DNA from: Ornithinimicrobium laminariae
GTDB lineage: Bacteria; Actinomycetota; Actinomycetes; Actinomycetales; Dermatophilaceae
NCBI RefSeq assembly: GCF_019457945.1
Contig: NZ_JAHZSU010000002.1
Span: 62,001-126,000 of the forward strand
Direction: 5' to 3'
DNA: 64,000 nt
Position numbers and translations under genes: made by a program. A model generated the notes under the pieces. It did not search any database. It had not been told where the DNA came from and was given only the letters and a program-made list of their open reading frames with translations. Shown here one piece after another: positions 48,572-58,370 of the stretch (within the stretch, counting starts at the first letter, position 1; the number at the start of each line of letters is the position of its first letter).

Positions 48572-51070
48572 TCAGCCTCTCGCGCGTGCCCTCCACACTT
48601 CGCCTAAAACGGACAATCCGTCCGTTAGCGACCTTCGGACACCAGCAGATAACAGCTCAGAATCGAGGCTCGCGCGCACCGCGGCCATCGTCGACTCAAA
48701 TGGCAAGGTCCTAGGGAACGCCAGCATCGTCAGTCGAGCTGAGGCATCTGGGCCCATCGTCGACTGCAGGCCAGTAATGTCTCGCACAAAACGATCGACA
48801 TACTCCTGCAGCAGCTGGGAGTCGCCGCTGAGCCAAAATCCTTGACCGATCGCGTTGCGCTCATGATTAGACAGCCCAGCGCCGGTCAACTGCTCCCATG
48901 CCCAACGTTTGTCTCCCGCGCCGGGCAGCGCAGCCCGAGCAGTCAGCGCGCCCAGTCGACCAGCCAACGACGAGTCCCGGTCAGCCTCAGCCGCAATCTC
49001 ATGACGCTCGATCTGGCCCAAGGCAGCCAGCGATCGCAGCATCAACCACCGTAGGTCGCGGTCATGAGCCAGGCCAGCAGGCAACTCCCAGCCTGCCCGC
49101 CAGCGATGCAAGAGATTGGCGTTTTGAGTGGTCGACACCAGCAGGCGAGCGGCCTCCATCTGCAACGCTCCGCGCTCGGAAGCCCGCTCCCAGCATTCCT
49201 GCCCGACCCGTGCAATCCGGTCTCGAGACTCCGCGTCACCGGCCAGGTACTCGGGGACCAACCTCGACCCGACGAATCTGCCCAGGTGCGTCACGATCGA
49301 TGGCTCGTCTTCACCGGGCAAAGCAGCGCACACCACGTCAGTGACGTATGCGGGGGTGACCCGCGATTGCGCCAAACCATCGATCAGCGCAGACCAAATG
49401 ACTGCCCGGTGGGTCGCGTCATCAATCACTGGCAGCACCTGGGGCATGGCTGCCAGGCTTGCTTCGTCAAAGACCACTCGAGCCCAGGTCAGGTCCGCAG
49501 CGTTCGGCACGATGACCGACTCCGCAGTTGTCGCAACCTCGGCCTGCTCGGTCCCCGCAGCCAGCCACAACTCCTCTTCCCAGACCTTGCCCTCGCGACT
49601 CCAGGCAGCGACCGTGCTCAGGTGGGACCGAGAACTCTCAGTCTGCCCAGGGCCCACTTTGTCCACTCGGGCGCTGTTGCCATCGCGAGCCGCACTCAGC
49701 GCGTCAAGACCAACCTCGGTCAGCCAACTCGACATCCACGCTCGAATATCGACGTGTCGCGATGCCCCCGCCGCTTCGGCGTCCCCAGCAACCGCGCGTT
49801 CCATCGTGTCCATAAAGTCCGCCAACGAGGCGTTGCCCCAGGCGAAGCGAGCAATGTGATCCTTCATGCCAGCGGCGAAAGCCTCGTGGCCAATGGTCGC
49901 CACCAACTGGCGTAGGACAGCCGCCCCCTTGGCATACGAGATGCCGTCAAAATTGGCGAGCGCCGCCTCGGTGTCTGCGGCTAACGCTGCGACGGGGTGC
50001 GCGGAGGGCGCGCGCTCCGCGGCATACCCCCAGGTCTTGCGGCTGATGCTCCCGTGCACCCACGGCGCGTCGCTGCCGCTGATGTGCGCGAGGGCTGCGT
50101 GACCCAAGTATTCGGCGAATGATTCGTTAAGCCAGAGGTCTTCCCACCACTTCATCGTCACCAAGTCGCCACACCACATATGGGCCAGCTCGTGTGCGAC
50201 AGTCAGCGACCGCCCCATGATGTCTTCGCTGGTCGCCACTCCTCGATAGAGCAAACCATCCCGGAAGGTCACGCAGCCAGGGTTCTCCATCGCGCCGGCG
50301 TTGAACTCGGGCACAAAGATCTGGTCATAACTGCCAAACGGGTAGTCAAAACCAAAGAGATCCTCGAAGTAGTCCAACGCACCCCTGGTCACATCGAGTA
50401 TGTCGGGGGCGTGGGTTTTGAGGGCAGCGGCAAGGGAGGCGCGGGCATGGACTCCCAGCGGGACGCCGTGGTGCTCGCCAGTCACGCTGACATACGGCCC
50501 GGCGCAGACCGTCACAAAGTACGAGGCCAGCGGCTTGGTCACAGCAAAGTCGACACGATCGGCCTTGGTGGCCTCAATCACGCCGTTGCTGATCACCGCC
50601 CACTCTGGGTTTGCGCGCACGCTGATTTGGAACGGCGCCTTGAGGTCGGGCTGGTCAAAACACGCGAACACTCGAGGGGCCGCATCAAGGAAGAGGTGTC
50701 CGTAGAGATAGGTCTCGCCATCGGCCGGATCGACCGCCCGGTGCAGGCCCTGTCCATCGCGGGAGTAGGCCATCTCTGCGTGCACCGTGAGCTCGTGCGC
50801 CCCGGCGCTCAAGGCCAGTGGCAATCGACCGTCGGCTAGTGACTCAGCATCCACTTCTGAGCCATCCAGCGCGATGTGGTGGATCTTTTCGGCCCGCAGA
50901 TCAAGGAACGTCTCCCCCTCGCGGGCGGCCACTAACAAAATGGTGGTGGTCGACGTAAAGGTGGCTTGGTCTGGATCTGCTGCACCCCGCAGATCGAGGT
51001 GCACGCTATAGAGCGAAATATCCAGCAGCTCGGCACGCGTCTGGGCTTCATCTGGTGTTAAAGCAGCCAT
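48572..51070 (-). CDS. pepN: Aminopeptidase N (M1 family)
   Basis: An 832-residue zinc aminopeptidase that removes N-terminal residues from peptides in the cytosol. The GAMENPG exopeptidase motif is at 259-265. The zinc ligands are His293, His297 (HELAH) and Glu316 (WLNESFAEY), with the catalytic Glu294. The C-terminal 400 residues are the ERAP1-like helical domain usual in actinobacterial PepN. ATG at 51070 lacks a clear ribosome site. No signal peptide is present. Confidence 0.95.
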   Translation of the reverse strand: MAALTPDEAQTRAELLDISLYSVHLDLRGAADPDQATFTSTTTILLVAAREGETFLDLRAEKIHHIALDGSEVDAESLADGRLPLALSAGAHELTVHAEMAYSRDGQGLHRAVDPADGETYLYGHLFLDAAPRVFACFDQPDLKAPFQISVRANPEWAVISNGVIEATKADRVDFAVTKPLASYFVTVCAGPYVSVTGEHHGVPLGVHARASLAAALKTHAPDILDVTRGALDYFEDLFGFDYPFGSYDQIFVPEFNAGAMENPGCVTFRDGLLYRGVATSEDIMGRSLTVAHELAHMWCGDLVTMKWWEDLWLNESFAEYLGHAALAHISGSDAPWVHGSISRKTWGYAAERAPSAHPVAALAADTEAALANFDGISYAKGAAVLRQLVATIGHEAFAAGMKDHIARFAWGNASLADFMDTMERAVAGDAEAAGASRHVDIRAWMSSWLTEVGLDALSAARDGNSARVDKVGPGQTESSRSHLSTVAAWSREGKVWEEELWLAAGTEQAEVATTAESVIVPNAADLTWARVVFDEASLAAMPQVLPVIDDATHRAVIWSALIDGLAQSRVTPAYVTDVVCAALPGEDEPSIVTHLGRFVGSRLVPEYLAGDAESRDRIARVGQECWERASERGALQMEAARLLVSTTQNANLLHRWRAGWELPAGLAHDRDLRWLMLRSLAALGQIERHEIAAEADRDSSLAGRLGALTARAALPGAGDKRWAWEQLTGAGLSNHERNAIGQGFWLSGDSQLLQEYVDRFVRDITGLQSTMGPDASARLTMLAFPRTLPFESTMAAVRASLDSELLSAGVRRSLTDGLSVLGEVWRARARG

Positions 51071-51163
51071 TAATCATCGGCGTCGGTCGCCGCCTCCCCC
51101 ATGATCCTAAGCAAGAGACGTCCCAACACTGCGCACGACAAGCAGTGCTGCGAAGATGCTCTC

Positions 51164-52096
51164 GTGCCTGAGAATCACCAACTCCTGCCCTTGAAGCTGT
51201 CAAGTGCGCCCGCACTCGAATTGCGTGGTCACCAGTTCACGAGCGCTCAACCCGCTGTGATGGCCATCATCAACCGGACCAAAGACTCGTTTTGGTCGGG
51301 CAACCGGCACGCCACGTTAAACGATGCACTCGCTGCGCTACATCTCGCAGTCGAGCGGGGTGCCGACATTGTTGATGTGGGCGGGGTGCGTGCCGGGCAG
51401 GAAGGCGAGCAGGTTGATGCGGCTGAAGAGATCAGTCGGGTGGTTCCCTTCCTTGAGGCCGCTCGAACGGCCTACCCCGATCTGGTGCTGAGCCTGGACA
51501 CCTGGCGCTCTGAGGTGGCGCAGGCTGCTGCCAGCGTGGGGCTAGACCTGATCAACGACACGTGGGCCGGCCATGACCCCGACTTGGTCCATGTCGCTGC
51601 CGCGACTGGCGCAGGCATCGTCTGCTCGCATAGCGGCGGGCTGCCACCTCGCACCGATCCGGTCGGGATGGAGTATGCCGATGAGCAGGGCGACGACGAA
51701 CTCGCCGTCGTGCGCGATGTGCTGCGCACGCTGAGCCGTGGTGCGCAGGCAGCGCAGGCCGCTGGTGTGCCTAGGGAGAGGATCCTGATCGATCCCACCC
51801 TCGATTTTGGCAAGACCACTCGGCACAGCCTGGTCACCCTGCGGCATACCGGCGACGTCGTGGCCCTTGGTTATCCGGTGCTTCAAGCCGTTTCTCGCAA
51901 GGACTTCATCGGCGAATCGCTAAATCTGCCCGCCGACGACCGCCTCGAGGGATCACTGGCCGCGACGGCTATCGCCGCGTGGTTGGGCACAGCCGTTTTC
52001 CGAGCCCATGATGTGCGGGCCACCCGTCGCACCATCGACATGGTGGCCACCATTCGCGGAGACCGCGCGCCTCTTCGACACGCTCGCGGCGAGTAG
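51164..52096 (+). CDS. Dihydropteroate synthase paralogue (FolP2-like)
   Basis: A 310-residue TIM-barrel protein of the DHPS family. It has VMAIINRTKDSFWSG instead of the NVTPDSFSDGG of true DHPS, VDVGGVRAGQEGE instead of GGESTRPGA, and SHSGGLPPRTDP at the pABA/sulfonamide region. It keeps DPTLDFGKTTRHSL and AVSRKDFIG. These changes match actinobacterial FolP2 proteins, for which the M. leprae member was reported to lack DHPS activity. GTG at 51164 is chosen for family length; ATG at 51101 is possible. The true folP should be elsewhere. Confidence 0.8.
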   Translation: MPENHQLLPLKLSSAPALELRGHQFTSAQPAVMAIINRTKDSFWSGNRHATLNDALAALHLAVERGADIVDVGGVRAGQEGEQVDAAEEISRVVPFLEAARTAYPDLVLSLDTWRSEVAQAAASVGLDLINDTWAGHDPDLVHVAAATGAGIVCSHSGGLPPRTDPVGMEYADEQGDDELAVVRDVLRTLSRGAQAAQAAGVPRERILIDPTLDFGKTTRHSLVTLRHTGDVVALGYPVLQAVSRKDFIGESLNLPADDRLEGSLAATAIAAWLGTAVFRAHDVRATRRTIDMVATIRGDRAPLRHARGE

Positions 52097-52129
52097 ACGT
52101 CTCAGTCTTTGCTCGTCGCGGTGCGAACC

Positions 52130-52996
52130 CTACTGGCCGAGGTGACGAGCCTGGTTCTGCAGACGAACGATCCGCTCATCCATCGGCGGGTGGGTGGCAA
52201 AGAGGGACTTGACGTCGCCAGCCTTGAATGGGTTGGCGATCATCATGTGGGCCGCATTTTGCAGCTCAGGCTCCGGGCGAAGCGGCGCAGCAGCCGTGCC
52301 CTGCTCCAGTTTGCGCAAGGCTGAAGCCAGCGCCAGGGGGTCGTTCGTGAGGGCGGCACCGTCCTCATCAGCATCAAACTCACGGGTCCGGCTGATAGCC
52401 AACTGGATGACGCTGGCAGCAATAGGGGCGAGCAATGCCATCGCCAACAGGACGAGGGGGTTGCCGTTCTCATTGCGGTTGCCGCCAAAGATGTTTGCCC
52501 ACACCAACATCTGAGCGACCGAGGTGATGATTCCGGCGAGCGCTGCCGCCACTGAGGAGGTCAGGATGTCGCGGTTGTAGACGTGCATCAGCTCGTGGCC
52601 CAGGACGCCGCGCAACTCGCGCTCGTTCAGCAAGTGCAGAATGCCCTCAGTGCAACAGACAGCTGAGTTTTCCGGGTTGCGCCCGGTGGCAAACGCGTTG
52701 GGGGCTGCCGTCGGTGAGACGTAGAGCCTGGGCATTGGCTTACCTGCCCGCTGTGACAGCTCGTGCACGATCGCGTACATCTGAGGCTGTTGTTCTGGCG
52801 TGACCGGATAGGCCTTCATCGCCTTGATGGCGAGTTTGTCGGAGTTCCAATACCCGTAGGCAGTCATGCCGACGCCGATCAGGGCGAACAGCCAGATATA
52901 GCTGCCGCCGCCGATGAGCGACCCCATGCCCAGCAAAATGGCCCAGATTGAGCTGAAGAGCAAGACGGTTTTGAGGCCGTTGAAGTGTTTGTGCAT
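52130..52996 (-). CDS. htpX: Membrane zinc metalloprotease HtpX
   Basis: HtpX (288 aa) degrades misfolded membrane proteins at the inner membrane. Two N-terminal helices (VLLFSSIWAILLGMG; GGSYIWLFALIGVGMTAYGY) precede the zinc site His134-Glu135-His138 (GHELMHVYNRD). The third ligand is in TREFDADEDGA, and two more helices flank SVAAALAGIITSVAQMLVWA. ATG at 52996 has no clear ribosome site. A palindrome lies 5-19 bases upstream. It follows nuoN, as in Streptomyces from memory. Confidence 0.93.
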   Translation of the reverse strand: MHKHFNGLKTVLLFSSIWAILLGMGSLIGGGSYIWLFALIGVGMTAYGYWNSDKLAIKAMKAYPVTPEQQPQMYAIVHELSQRAGKPMPRLYVSPTAAPNAFATGRNPENSAVCCTEGILHLLNERELRGVLGHELMHVYNRDILTSSVAAALAGIITSVAQMLVWANIFGGNRNENGNPLVLLAMALLAPIAASVIQLAISRTREFDADEDGAALTNDPLALASALRKLEQGTAAAPLRPEPELQNAAHMMIANPFKAGDVKSLFATHPPMDERIVRLQNQARHLGQ

Positions 52997-53000
52997 GTTG

Positions 53001-53015
53001 GTGAAACGCTTTCAC
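53001..53015. promoter_or_regulatory. LacI/GalR-type palindrome upstream of htpX
   Basis: GTGAAA-CGC-TTTCAC is a perfect inverted repeat with a central CG, the pattern recognised by LacI-family regulators (as in cre-like sites TGAAAGCGTTTCA). It lies between the nuoN stop and the htpX start. Its regulator is not in the window. Confidence 0.5.
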
Positions 53016-53042
53016 TCGTGCCGGTGTTCCGCAGGAAGAGTC

Positions 53043-54509
53043 CTATCGGAACATCACCGGCCAAATTGATAGGGCAATTAGTGCCGCAGTCAACAGTCCA
53101 AGCACCATTGACCACAGCGGGGGTAAGAAGACTTTGGCCACCTGCGCCTCTGAGTCTGGCGCAGGCAGCGGATCGAGGATCAGCCACGCCCAGCGCAGAT
53201 AGACAGCCAGCCCCAGCGGGACATTGATAGCTGCCACGAGTGCCAGCCACCAAAAACCCTGTGCCGCGACGGGGCTAATCACGCCGATTTTGGCCAGTAG
53301 CCCAGCGACAGCAGGCGGCAATCCAGCCAGGGTGAGGAGGGCAAAGAGCATCGCTAGACCCAGCGCTGGTTGCCTGCGCAAGATCCCTCGCATCCAGTGC
53401 ATGGAAGTGCCGTCCGGGCGGGCCGGGTCGTTGGCGAACGCCACGATGACAATCCACAGCGCCATCGTGGCCAGCAAGTAGATCACCAGATAGCCAACAG
53501 CAAGGCTGGTCGCACCCGGCGCCAGTGTCGCCAACGGCAACACGACCCACCCGCCCTGAGCCACGCTCGACCAGGCCAAGAGGCCGACGCTATCCCCCTG
53601 GACCAGAGCGATGACGTGTCCCAGCGTTAGGCTGAGCGCCGCGACAACGCCGAGCACAACGCCTACCGCAGAGATGCCCGCGCCAGTCACCGCCTGGACG
53701 ATCACCAGCAACCCGCCCACTGCGGCGACCTTGGACGTCGTCGACAAATACGCAGTGATGGGTAGCGGGGCCGCGGCATACGTCACGGGGGTCCAAGCAT
53801 GAAATGGAACAGCCGAGAGTTTGAACGCGATGCCGGCCAGAGCAAAGACTCCCGCGAGGGCCAGGACCACTCGATCCGACCCCGTCTGGCCGATGAGCGC
53901 TTCGGGGCTCAGGATCGCGGTCCCAGTGGAAACAAACCAGAGGGCTGCGCCGAGGGCTAGCAGCGCGAAAGAGGCCAGCGATGTGGTGAGCAGAGCCACC
54001 GCGGCATCAATAGCCCCGGGTTGGCGACGGGTGCGGTGCTCAAGCGCGACCAGGGCCACTGTCGGCAGGGTGGCTAACTCGATCGCGACCAGCAAGGAGG
54101 CCACATCGCCAACCCCCGAAAGTGCGACAACTCCCGTGGTGGCCGCCAAGAGCAAGGCACTAAGGACAGCAGTGCGGCCGCCTTCGCCGTGGGCCCAATC
54201 TCGCCAAGCCAGCAGCACTACCAGCAGGGCAGACACGCAAGCCAGGAGTTGGAGCAACGACTCAGCAGCACTCACTTCATACAGACAGAGGCCGCCCGAG
54301 GGCGCGCAGAGAGCAGTGAGCGAATCCCCAGGGCTCATCCGGATGCCGGGAATCGTTGCAGCCGCAGCCGCAACCAGGGTCAGCGAGATCAGGGTCAGGT
54401 GGGCCTGCCGGGCAGCGGGCCAGGCGATATCCAGCGCCAGCACGGCGACCGTGCCCGCGGCCAAGATCAAGACGGGCAAAAGAGTCATCCACGGCAGCGA
54501 AACCATCAC
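53043..54509 (-). CDS. nuoN: Complex I membrane subunit NuoN-like
   Basis: NuoN (488 aa) is one of three antiporter-like proton-channel subunits. The key acid is in VAIELATLPTVAL, and the buried lysines in AGIAFKLSAVPFHAWTPVTY and AYLSTTSKVAAV are present. It is the last nuo gene in the operon. GTG at 54509 or the adjacent ATG at 54506 overlaps nuoM. About 14 helices are expected. Confidence 0.93.
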   Translation of the reverse strand: MMVSLPWMTLLPVLILAAGTVAVLALDIAWPAARQAHLTLISLTLVAAAAATIPGIRMSPGDSLTALCAPSGGLCLYEVSAAESLLQLLACVSALLVVLLAWRDWAHGEGGRTAVLSALLLAATTGVVALSGVGDVASLLVAIELATLPTVALVALEHRTRRQPGAIDAAVALLTTSLASFALLALGAALWFVSTGTAILSPEALIGQTGSDRVVLALAGVFALAGIAFKLSAVPFHAWTPVTYAAAPLPITAYLSTTSKVAAVGGLLVIVQAVTGAGISAVGVVLGVVAALSLTLGHVIALVQGDSVGLLAWSSVAQGGWVVLPLATLAPGATSLAVGYLVIYLLATMALWIVIVAFANDPARPDGTSMHWMRGILRRQPALGLAMLFALLTLAGLPPAVAGLLAKIGVISPVAAQGFWWLALVAAINVPLGLAVYLRWAWLILDPLPAPDSEAQVAKVFLPPLWSMVLGLLTAALIALSIWPVMFR

Positions 54510-56017
54510 GGCGCTCCCGTCAAGAGGGTCGAGACCACCGGGGCGGTCGAATCCAGCAGCAGCGAGGGATAGACACCGAGGCCGACAACGATAACGACGA
54601 GTGCCGCAACCACCAGCAATTCGATTCTGCCTGCGTCAGCGATGGCTGGCTTGGTGCGCTCCCCGCCCCAGACTTCGCGCAAAACCCGCGCAGAGTATGC
54701 GGCGGCCAAGGCTGCTCCAACCGCGGCACCGACAGCCAGAAGCACAAAGAAGCCACCTGGCCGCCCGGGTGCCGGGGTCCACGCCGCGTAGATCGCGCCG
54801 AACTCGCCCCAAAAACCGGCCAACCCAGGCAGGCCCATTGAGGCGGCAAAGCCAAAGATTAGGGCAAAGCCCCAGTGCGGCGCGGCCTCCCGCAAAGAAG
54901 CATGAGGGGTGCCCAAATCTGCACCGCCCCATTCGTGCTTGAGGGCTCCGACCACAACAAACAGCAGGCCCGAGATCACGCCGTGCGCCACGTTGCCAAA
55001 CAAGGCGGCCTGCATTCCAGCCTCGGTGCCACTGGCTAAGCCCAGCACCACAAAGCCCAAGTGTGCGATGGAGGACCAGGCAATGAGTCGTTTAAGATCT
55101 CGCTCGACCAAACACGCGAGCCCGGCCCAGATGATCCCGACGACAGCGAAGCCGCCAAGCACCGGAGCGATCGTGGCAAACCCGGCAGGCACTACTGGGA
55201 TCACTAACCGCACCAAGCCGTAGGTGCCAAGTTTCAGCAAGACTGCCGCCAACAAGATCGAGCCGGCGCTCGGAGCGCTGGAGTGCACCCACGGCAACCA
55301 CGTGTGCAGCGGCCAGACCGGCACCTTAAAGCTCAAACCCAGCACCAGCAGCCCAGCAACCACGAGCCCCTGAGGTCGCGAGAAGGTCGACCCAGCCAAC
55401 TGGGCCCATACCTGCAAGTTTGTGGTGCCAGTGCTGGCAGCCACCGCGAGCAGGCCGATCAGCATCAGGGTCGATCCCAAAGCCGTCACCATTAAGAAAC
55501 GAAGGCTTGCGGCCCGAGCCAAGGCCTGCGGGGCAGGATCACCAAATTGGGCAATCAGCAGCCACATCGGCAGCAGCACGCACTCGAATCCGATAAAGAA
55601 CACCAACGCGTCGCCCGCCAAAAAGCAGATCACGGCACCAAAGATGGTGCCCAGCAAGCAGGCGTAGTACAGCGCCAACCGGGAAGACTCCACCGCGGCC
55701 CCTGGCGCGTTGTCGGCGTCAATATGGGCGGGCACCGCGGTAGCCACCACACCCATCAGGCCGGTCAACAACAGCAGCGGTGCACTGATGCCGTCGACTG
55801 CTAGGTCAAAGCGAACACCTAGCGCAGGGATCCACTCCAGACTGACTTTGGGGCGTTCGAGCACGGTGCCCACAACACCGGTCAGCGTGGCAATGGCGAA
55901 TCCGAGACTGCCAACGCCCAGCACCCGTGCTGGAGCCTTCGGCACGAGGCGGGCGAGCAGTGGCAAACCGAGTGCACCAAGCAGGGGTGCAAAAACTGCC
56001 AACAACAGCCAGATCAT
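54506..56017 (-). CDS. nuoM: Complex I membrane subunit NuoM-like
   Basis: NuoM (503 aa) is an antiporter-like proton-channel subunit. GFECVLLPMWLLIAQFG carries the key glutamate. LSFKVPVWPLHTWLPWVHSS and LLAAVLLKLGTYGLVRL carry the buried lysines. ATG at 56017 overlaps the nuoL stop by four bases. It is the second-last nuo gene. Confidence 0.95.
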   Translation of the reverse strand: MIWLLLAVFAPLLGALGLPLLARLVPKAPARVLGVGSLGFAIATLTGVVGTVLERPKVSLEWIPALGVRFDLAVDGISAPLLLLTGLMGVVATAVPAHIDADNAPGAAVESSRLALYYACLLGTIFGAVICFLAGDALVFFIGFECVLLPMWLLIAQFGDPAPQALARAASLRFLMVTALGSTLMLIGLLAVAASTGTTNLQVWAQLAGSTFSRPQGLVVAGLLVLGLSFKVPVWPLHTWLPWVHSSAPSAGSILLAAVLLKLGTYGLVRLVIPVVPAGFATIAPVLGGFAVVGIIWAGLACLVERDLKRLIAWSSIAHLGFVVLGLASGTEAGMQAALFGNVAHGVISGLLFVVVGALKHEWGGADLGTPHASLREAAPHWGFALIFGFAASMGLPGLAGFWGEFGAIYAAWTPAPGRPGGFFVLLAVGAAVGAALAAAYSARVLREVWGGERTKPAIADAGRIELLVVAALVVIVVGLGVYPSLLLDSTAPVVSTLLTGAP

Positions 56018-58020
56018 GCCCACCACCAACCCAGCACTACGAGCAGACCAACGCCACCGAGGAGCAAAGCCAACGACTTCGCTGGTCGGGTCGGACTGAC
56101 ATCCTGCCCGACCTGGCCCAGCCACCTGGCGCTAGCCCCGGCCCCTCGGACATAACTGTCCAAGATGTGCTGATCGAGCCACACGACGGAACGCGCCAGC
56201 TTCAGCGTGGGCCGGGTCACCAGAGCTTGGTATGCGGTGTCGGCGCCGAGACCGCGCTCGGCCATCAGGCTAAGTCTCGCGGGCAGCCGAGCAGCCGCAT
56301 CGCGGGTGCGGACGCCACGGGAGGCCGCCACCACTGCAAGCGCAGCGGCCGCCATCAGGCCTATCGTCGACACCAAGAGCGGGATGTTGAGGTGCAGATC
56401 CACCTCAAACCAAGTGGTGAATGGAAGCAGGCCACCCAGAACGGTGAGGACGCCAAGCGTAGTGACGCCCGCCCGGGCGGAAGAGGAAATAGCAGATTCG
56501 GCTTCTTCGACACCGATAGCTTCGGCGACCACTTCAGGCTCGGTGAAAAAGTCGTCGATGACTTCCTGCCCGCGGGTCGCGCTCACGACAGGCACGTCCA
56601 AAGCGCGGTCCAGGATCAACCACGCGCGCATGCAGTAAGCAGCGGTCAGCGGAGCACCAGCCCCCACGGCAGCCAGCACCAGCAAGGCCGGACCTCCATT
56701 GGTTTGAGCCACACCAGACTCAGCAGAGACCAAGATCAACTCTTTAGAGACAAAGCCAACCAACGGCGGCACACCAGCCAGCGCCAGCAAGCCCATCCCC
56801 AGCGGCCAGCGCACTGACCCGTAGCGCCGGACGCCGGAGGCTACATAGACCATGACCGTCCCGCCGGTCAGCACGGCCAACCAACCCACGGCCAAGAATA
56901 AGAGCGACTTGAAGATTGCGTGCGAGGTGAGGTGCAGCAACGCGACATCAGGCCCCTCCCCGACTGGAATCGCGGTGAGGGCAGCCAGCATGATGGCTAC
57001 TTGCGAAACGGTCGACCAGGCGAGCAAGCGCTTGAGGTCAGGTTGAGCAAAAGCCAACAGCGCAGCCAACAGGGTGGTCACACTGGCCGCTATCGCCAAC
57101 GTCCACAGGGCAATCGAGCTCGACTGCAGCAGCGGCAGCAGTTGCGCCAGCACTATCGTCCCAGCGGCCACCATGGTGGCCGCATGGATCAGGGCAGAGG
57201 CCGGGGTAGGCCCTTCCATGGCATCGGGGAGCCAGTCATGGAAGGGGAAGAGCGCAGATTTGCCGGCCACTCCGATGATCATCAACACCATCGCAACCGT
57301 GAGCGCAGTGCCGGGCGAACGGGACCAATGCTCGAGGATGCCCTCCCAGGATGTCGTTTGAGCACCCGCCGCCAAGGCAACGATGCCCAACACAAATCCG
57401 GCATCGGCAAGGCGGGTGACGATCAGCGCCTTAGCCGCCGCCCGACGCGCGCTGGCTTTGGCCGACAAGTGGCCGATCAGCAGGTAGGAGCACCAGCCCA
57501 TCACCTCCCAGCCCACCAGGGTGAGCACTGCGTCGCCAGAGTTGACCACCAACAGCATGGCTGCAGTAAACAACGAGACAGTTGCTGCAAACTGCCGATA
57601 ACGCGGATCAAACCAGAGATACCAACGAGCAAAGACCTGCACGACCAGCGCGATCAGAGCCACGACCAGGCTGGTGATCGCGAAGACATTGCTGGTGCTC
57701 AACAACAACGGAATCTCTAGATCGCCGAAAGCCAGCGGACCGACCGTTTGGGCAACCATTGAGCCTTCGGTCGGCACCAAGAGGAGTTGCCACAAGGCTG
57801 CGATGAGTGTCAGCACGCCACCCAGAACTGCCAAGACTGCCGAGCGCCCCAACGCCTTCGCGGGAAGGGCCCAGATGAGGATGGCGAAGATCACCGGCAG
57901 ACCAATGACGTAGTGACTCATCTCTCCGGGAAGATCAGGGAGGAAGTCAAAACTAGGCCACGGGATCGAAAAATCGGGCACGGCGATGTCGGTCCAACTA
58001 CCGCTGGTGGGGGCCTTCAC
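56014..58020 (-). CDS. nuoL: Complex I membrane subunit NuoL-like
   Basis: NuoL (668 aa) is the distal proton-channel subunit, with a long C-terminal amphipathic helix along the membrane arm. LVGWEVMGWCSYLLIGH carries the glutamate, and GKSALFPFHDWLPDAMEGPT and ASALIHAATMVAAG are family hallmarks. The start is GTG at 58020, overlapping nuoK by four bases. About 50 N-terminal residues precede the first conserved helix. Confidence 0.95.
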   Translation of the reverse strand: MKAPTSGSWTDIAVPDFSIPWPSFDFLPDLPGEMSHYVIGLPVIFAILIWALPAKALGRSAVLAVLGGVLTLIAALWQLLLVPTEGSMVAQTVGPLAFGDLEIPLLLSTSNVFAITSLVVALIALVVQVFARWYLWFDPRYRQFAATVSLFTAAMLLVVNSGDAVLTLVGWEVMGWCSYLLIGHLSAKASARRAAAKALIVTRLADAGFVLGIVALAAGAQTTSWEGILEHWSRSPGTALTVAMVLMIIGVAGKSALFPFHDWLPDAMEGPTPASALIHAATMVAAGTIVLAQLLPLLQSSSIALWTLAIAASVTTLLAALLAFAQPDLKRLLAWSTVSQVAIMLAALTAIPVGEGPDVALLHLTSHAIFKSLLFLAVGWLAVLTGGTVMVYVASGVRRYGSVRWPLGMGLLALAGVPPLVGFVSKELILVSAESGVAQTNGGPALLVLAAVGAGAPLTAAYCMRAWLILDRALDVPVVSATRGQEVIDDFFTEPEVVAEAIGVEEAESAISSSARAGVTTLGVLTVLGGLLPFTTWFEVDLHLNIPLLVSTIGLMAAAALAVVAASRGVRTRDAAARLPARLSLMAERGLGADTAYQALVTRPTLKLARSVVWLDQHILDSYVRGAGASARWLGQVGQDVSPTRPAKSLALLLGGVGLLVVLGWWWA

Positions 58021-58370
58021 CGGGCAGGCACCTCGCCGTCAGCTTCGTCGAAGTCGCTTCTATCTGGTTCTGCGGCGGCGGCGCGCACGTCCAGGTCGAC
58101 ATGTCCGCGCAACCGATAGAGCGCGGTAAAGACGGCGAGCGCGACCACCACTTCAGCAGCGGCAATAGTGATGATGAAGATCGTGGCCACCGGCCCGCTG
58201 CCTGTTTCGGCACCAAGCAACGAGTCGGCCGTGACCAACATCAGCCCGGCTGCGGCGAGCAGCAACTCGACACCAATCAGCATCAAGACCGCGTGCCGTC
58301 GGGCCAAAACGCCATAGAGTCCCGCACCGACCAGAAGCGCAGCGAGCATCATCGGTAATGCCGGGCTCAT
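58017..58370 (-). CDS. nuoK: Complex I membrane subunit NuoK-like
   Basis: NuoK (117 aa) has three helices. The membrane glutamates corresponding to E. coli Glu36 and Glu72 are present as Glu35 (IGVELLLAA) and Glu73 (AAAEVVVALA). A C-terminal acidic tail of about 25 residues (AAAEPDRSDFDEADGE) is extra. Overlaps of four bases couple it to nuoJ and nuoL. Confidence 0.93.
   Translation of the reverse strand: MSPALPMMLAALLVGAGLYGVLARRHAVLMLIGVELLLAAAGLMLVTADSLLGAETGSGPVATIFIITIAAAEVVVALAVFTALYRLRGHVDLDVRAAAAEPDRSDFDEADGEVPAR

Noticed and set aside
49064..49915. A 283-codon plus-strand frame opposite pepN
   Set aside because: Antisense shadow of a conserved enzyme, with no start signals.
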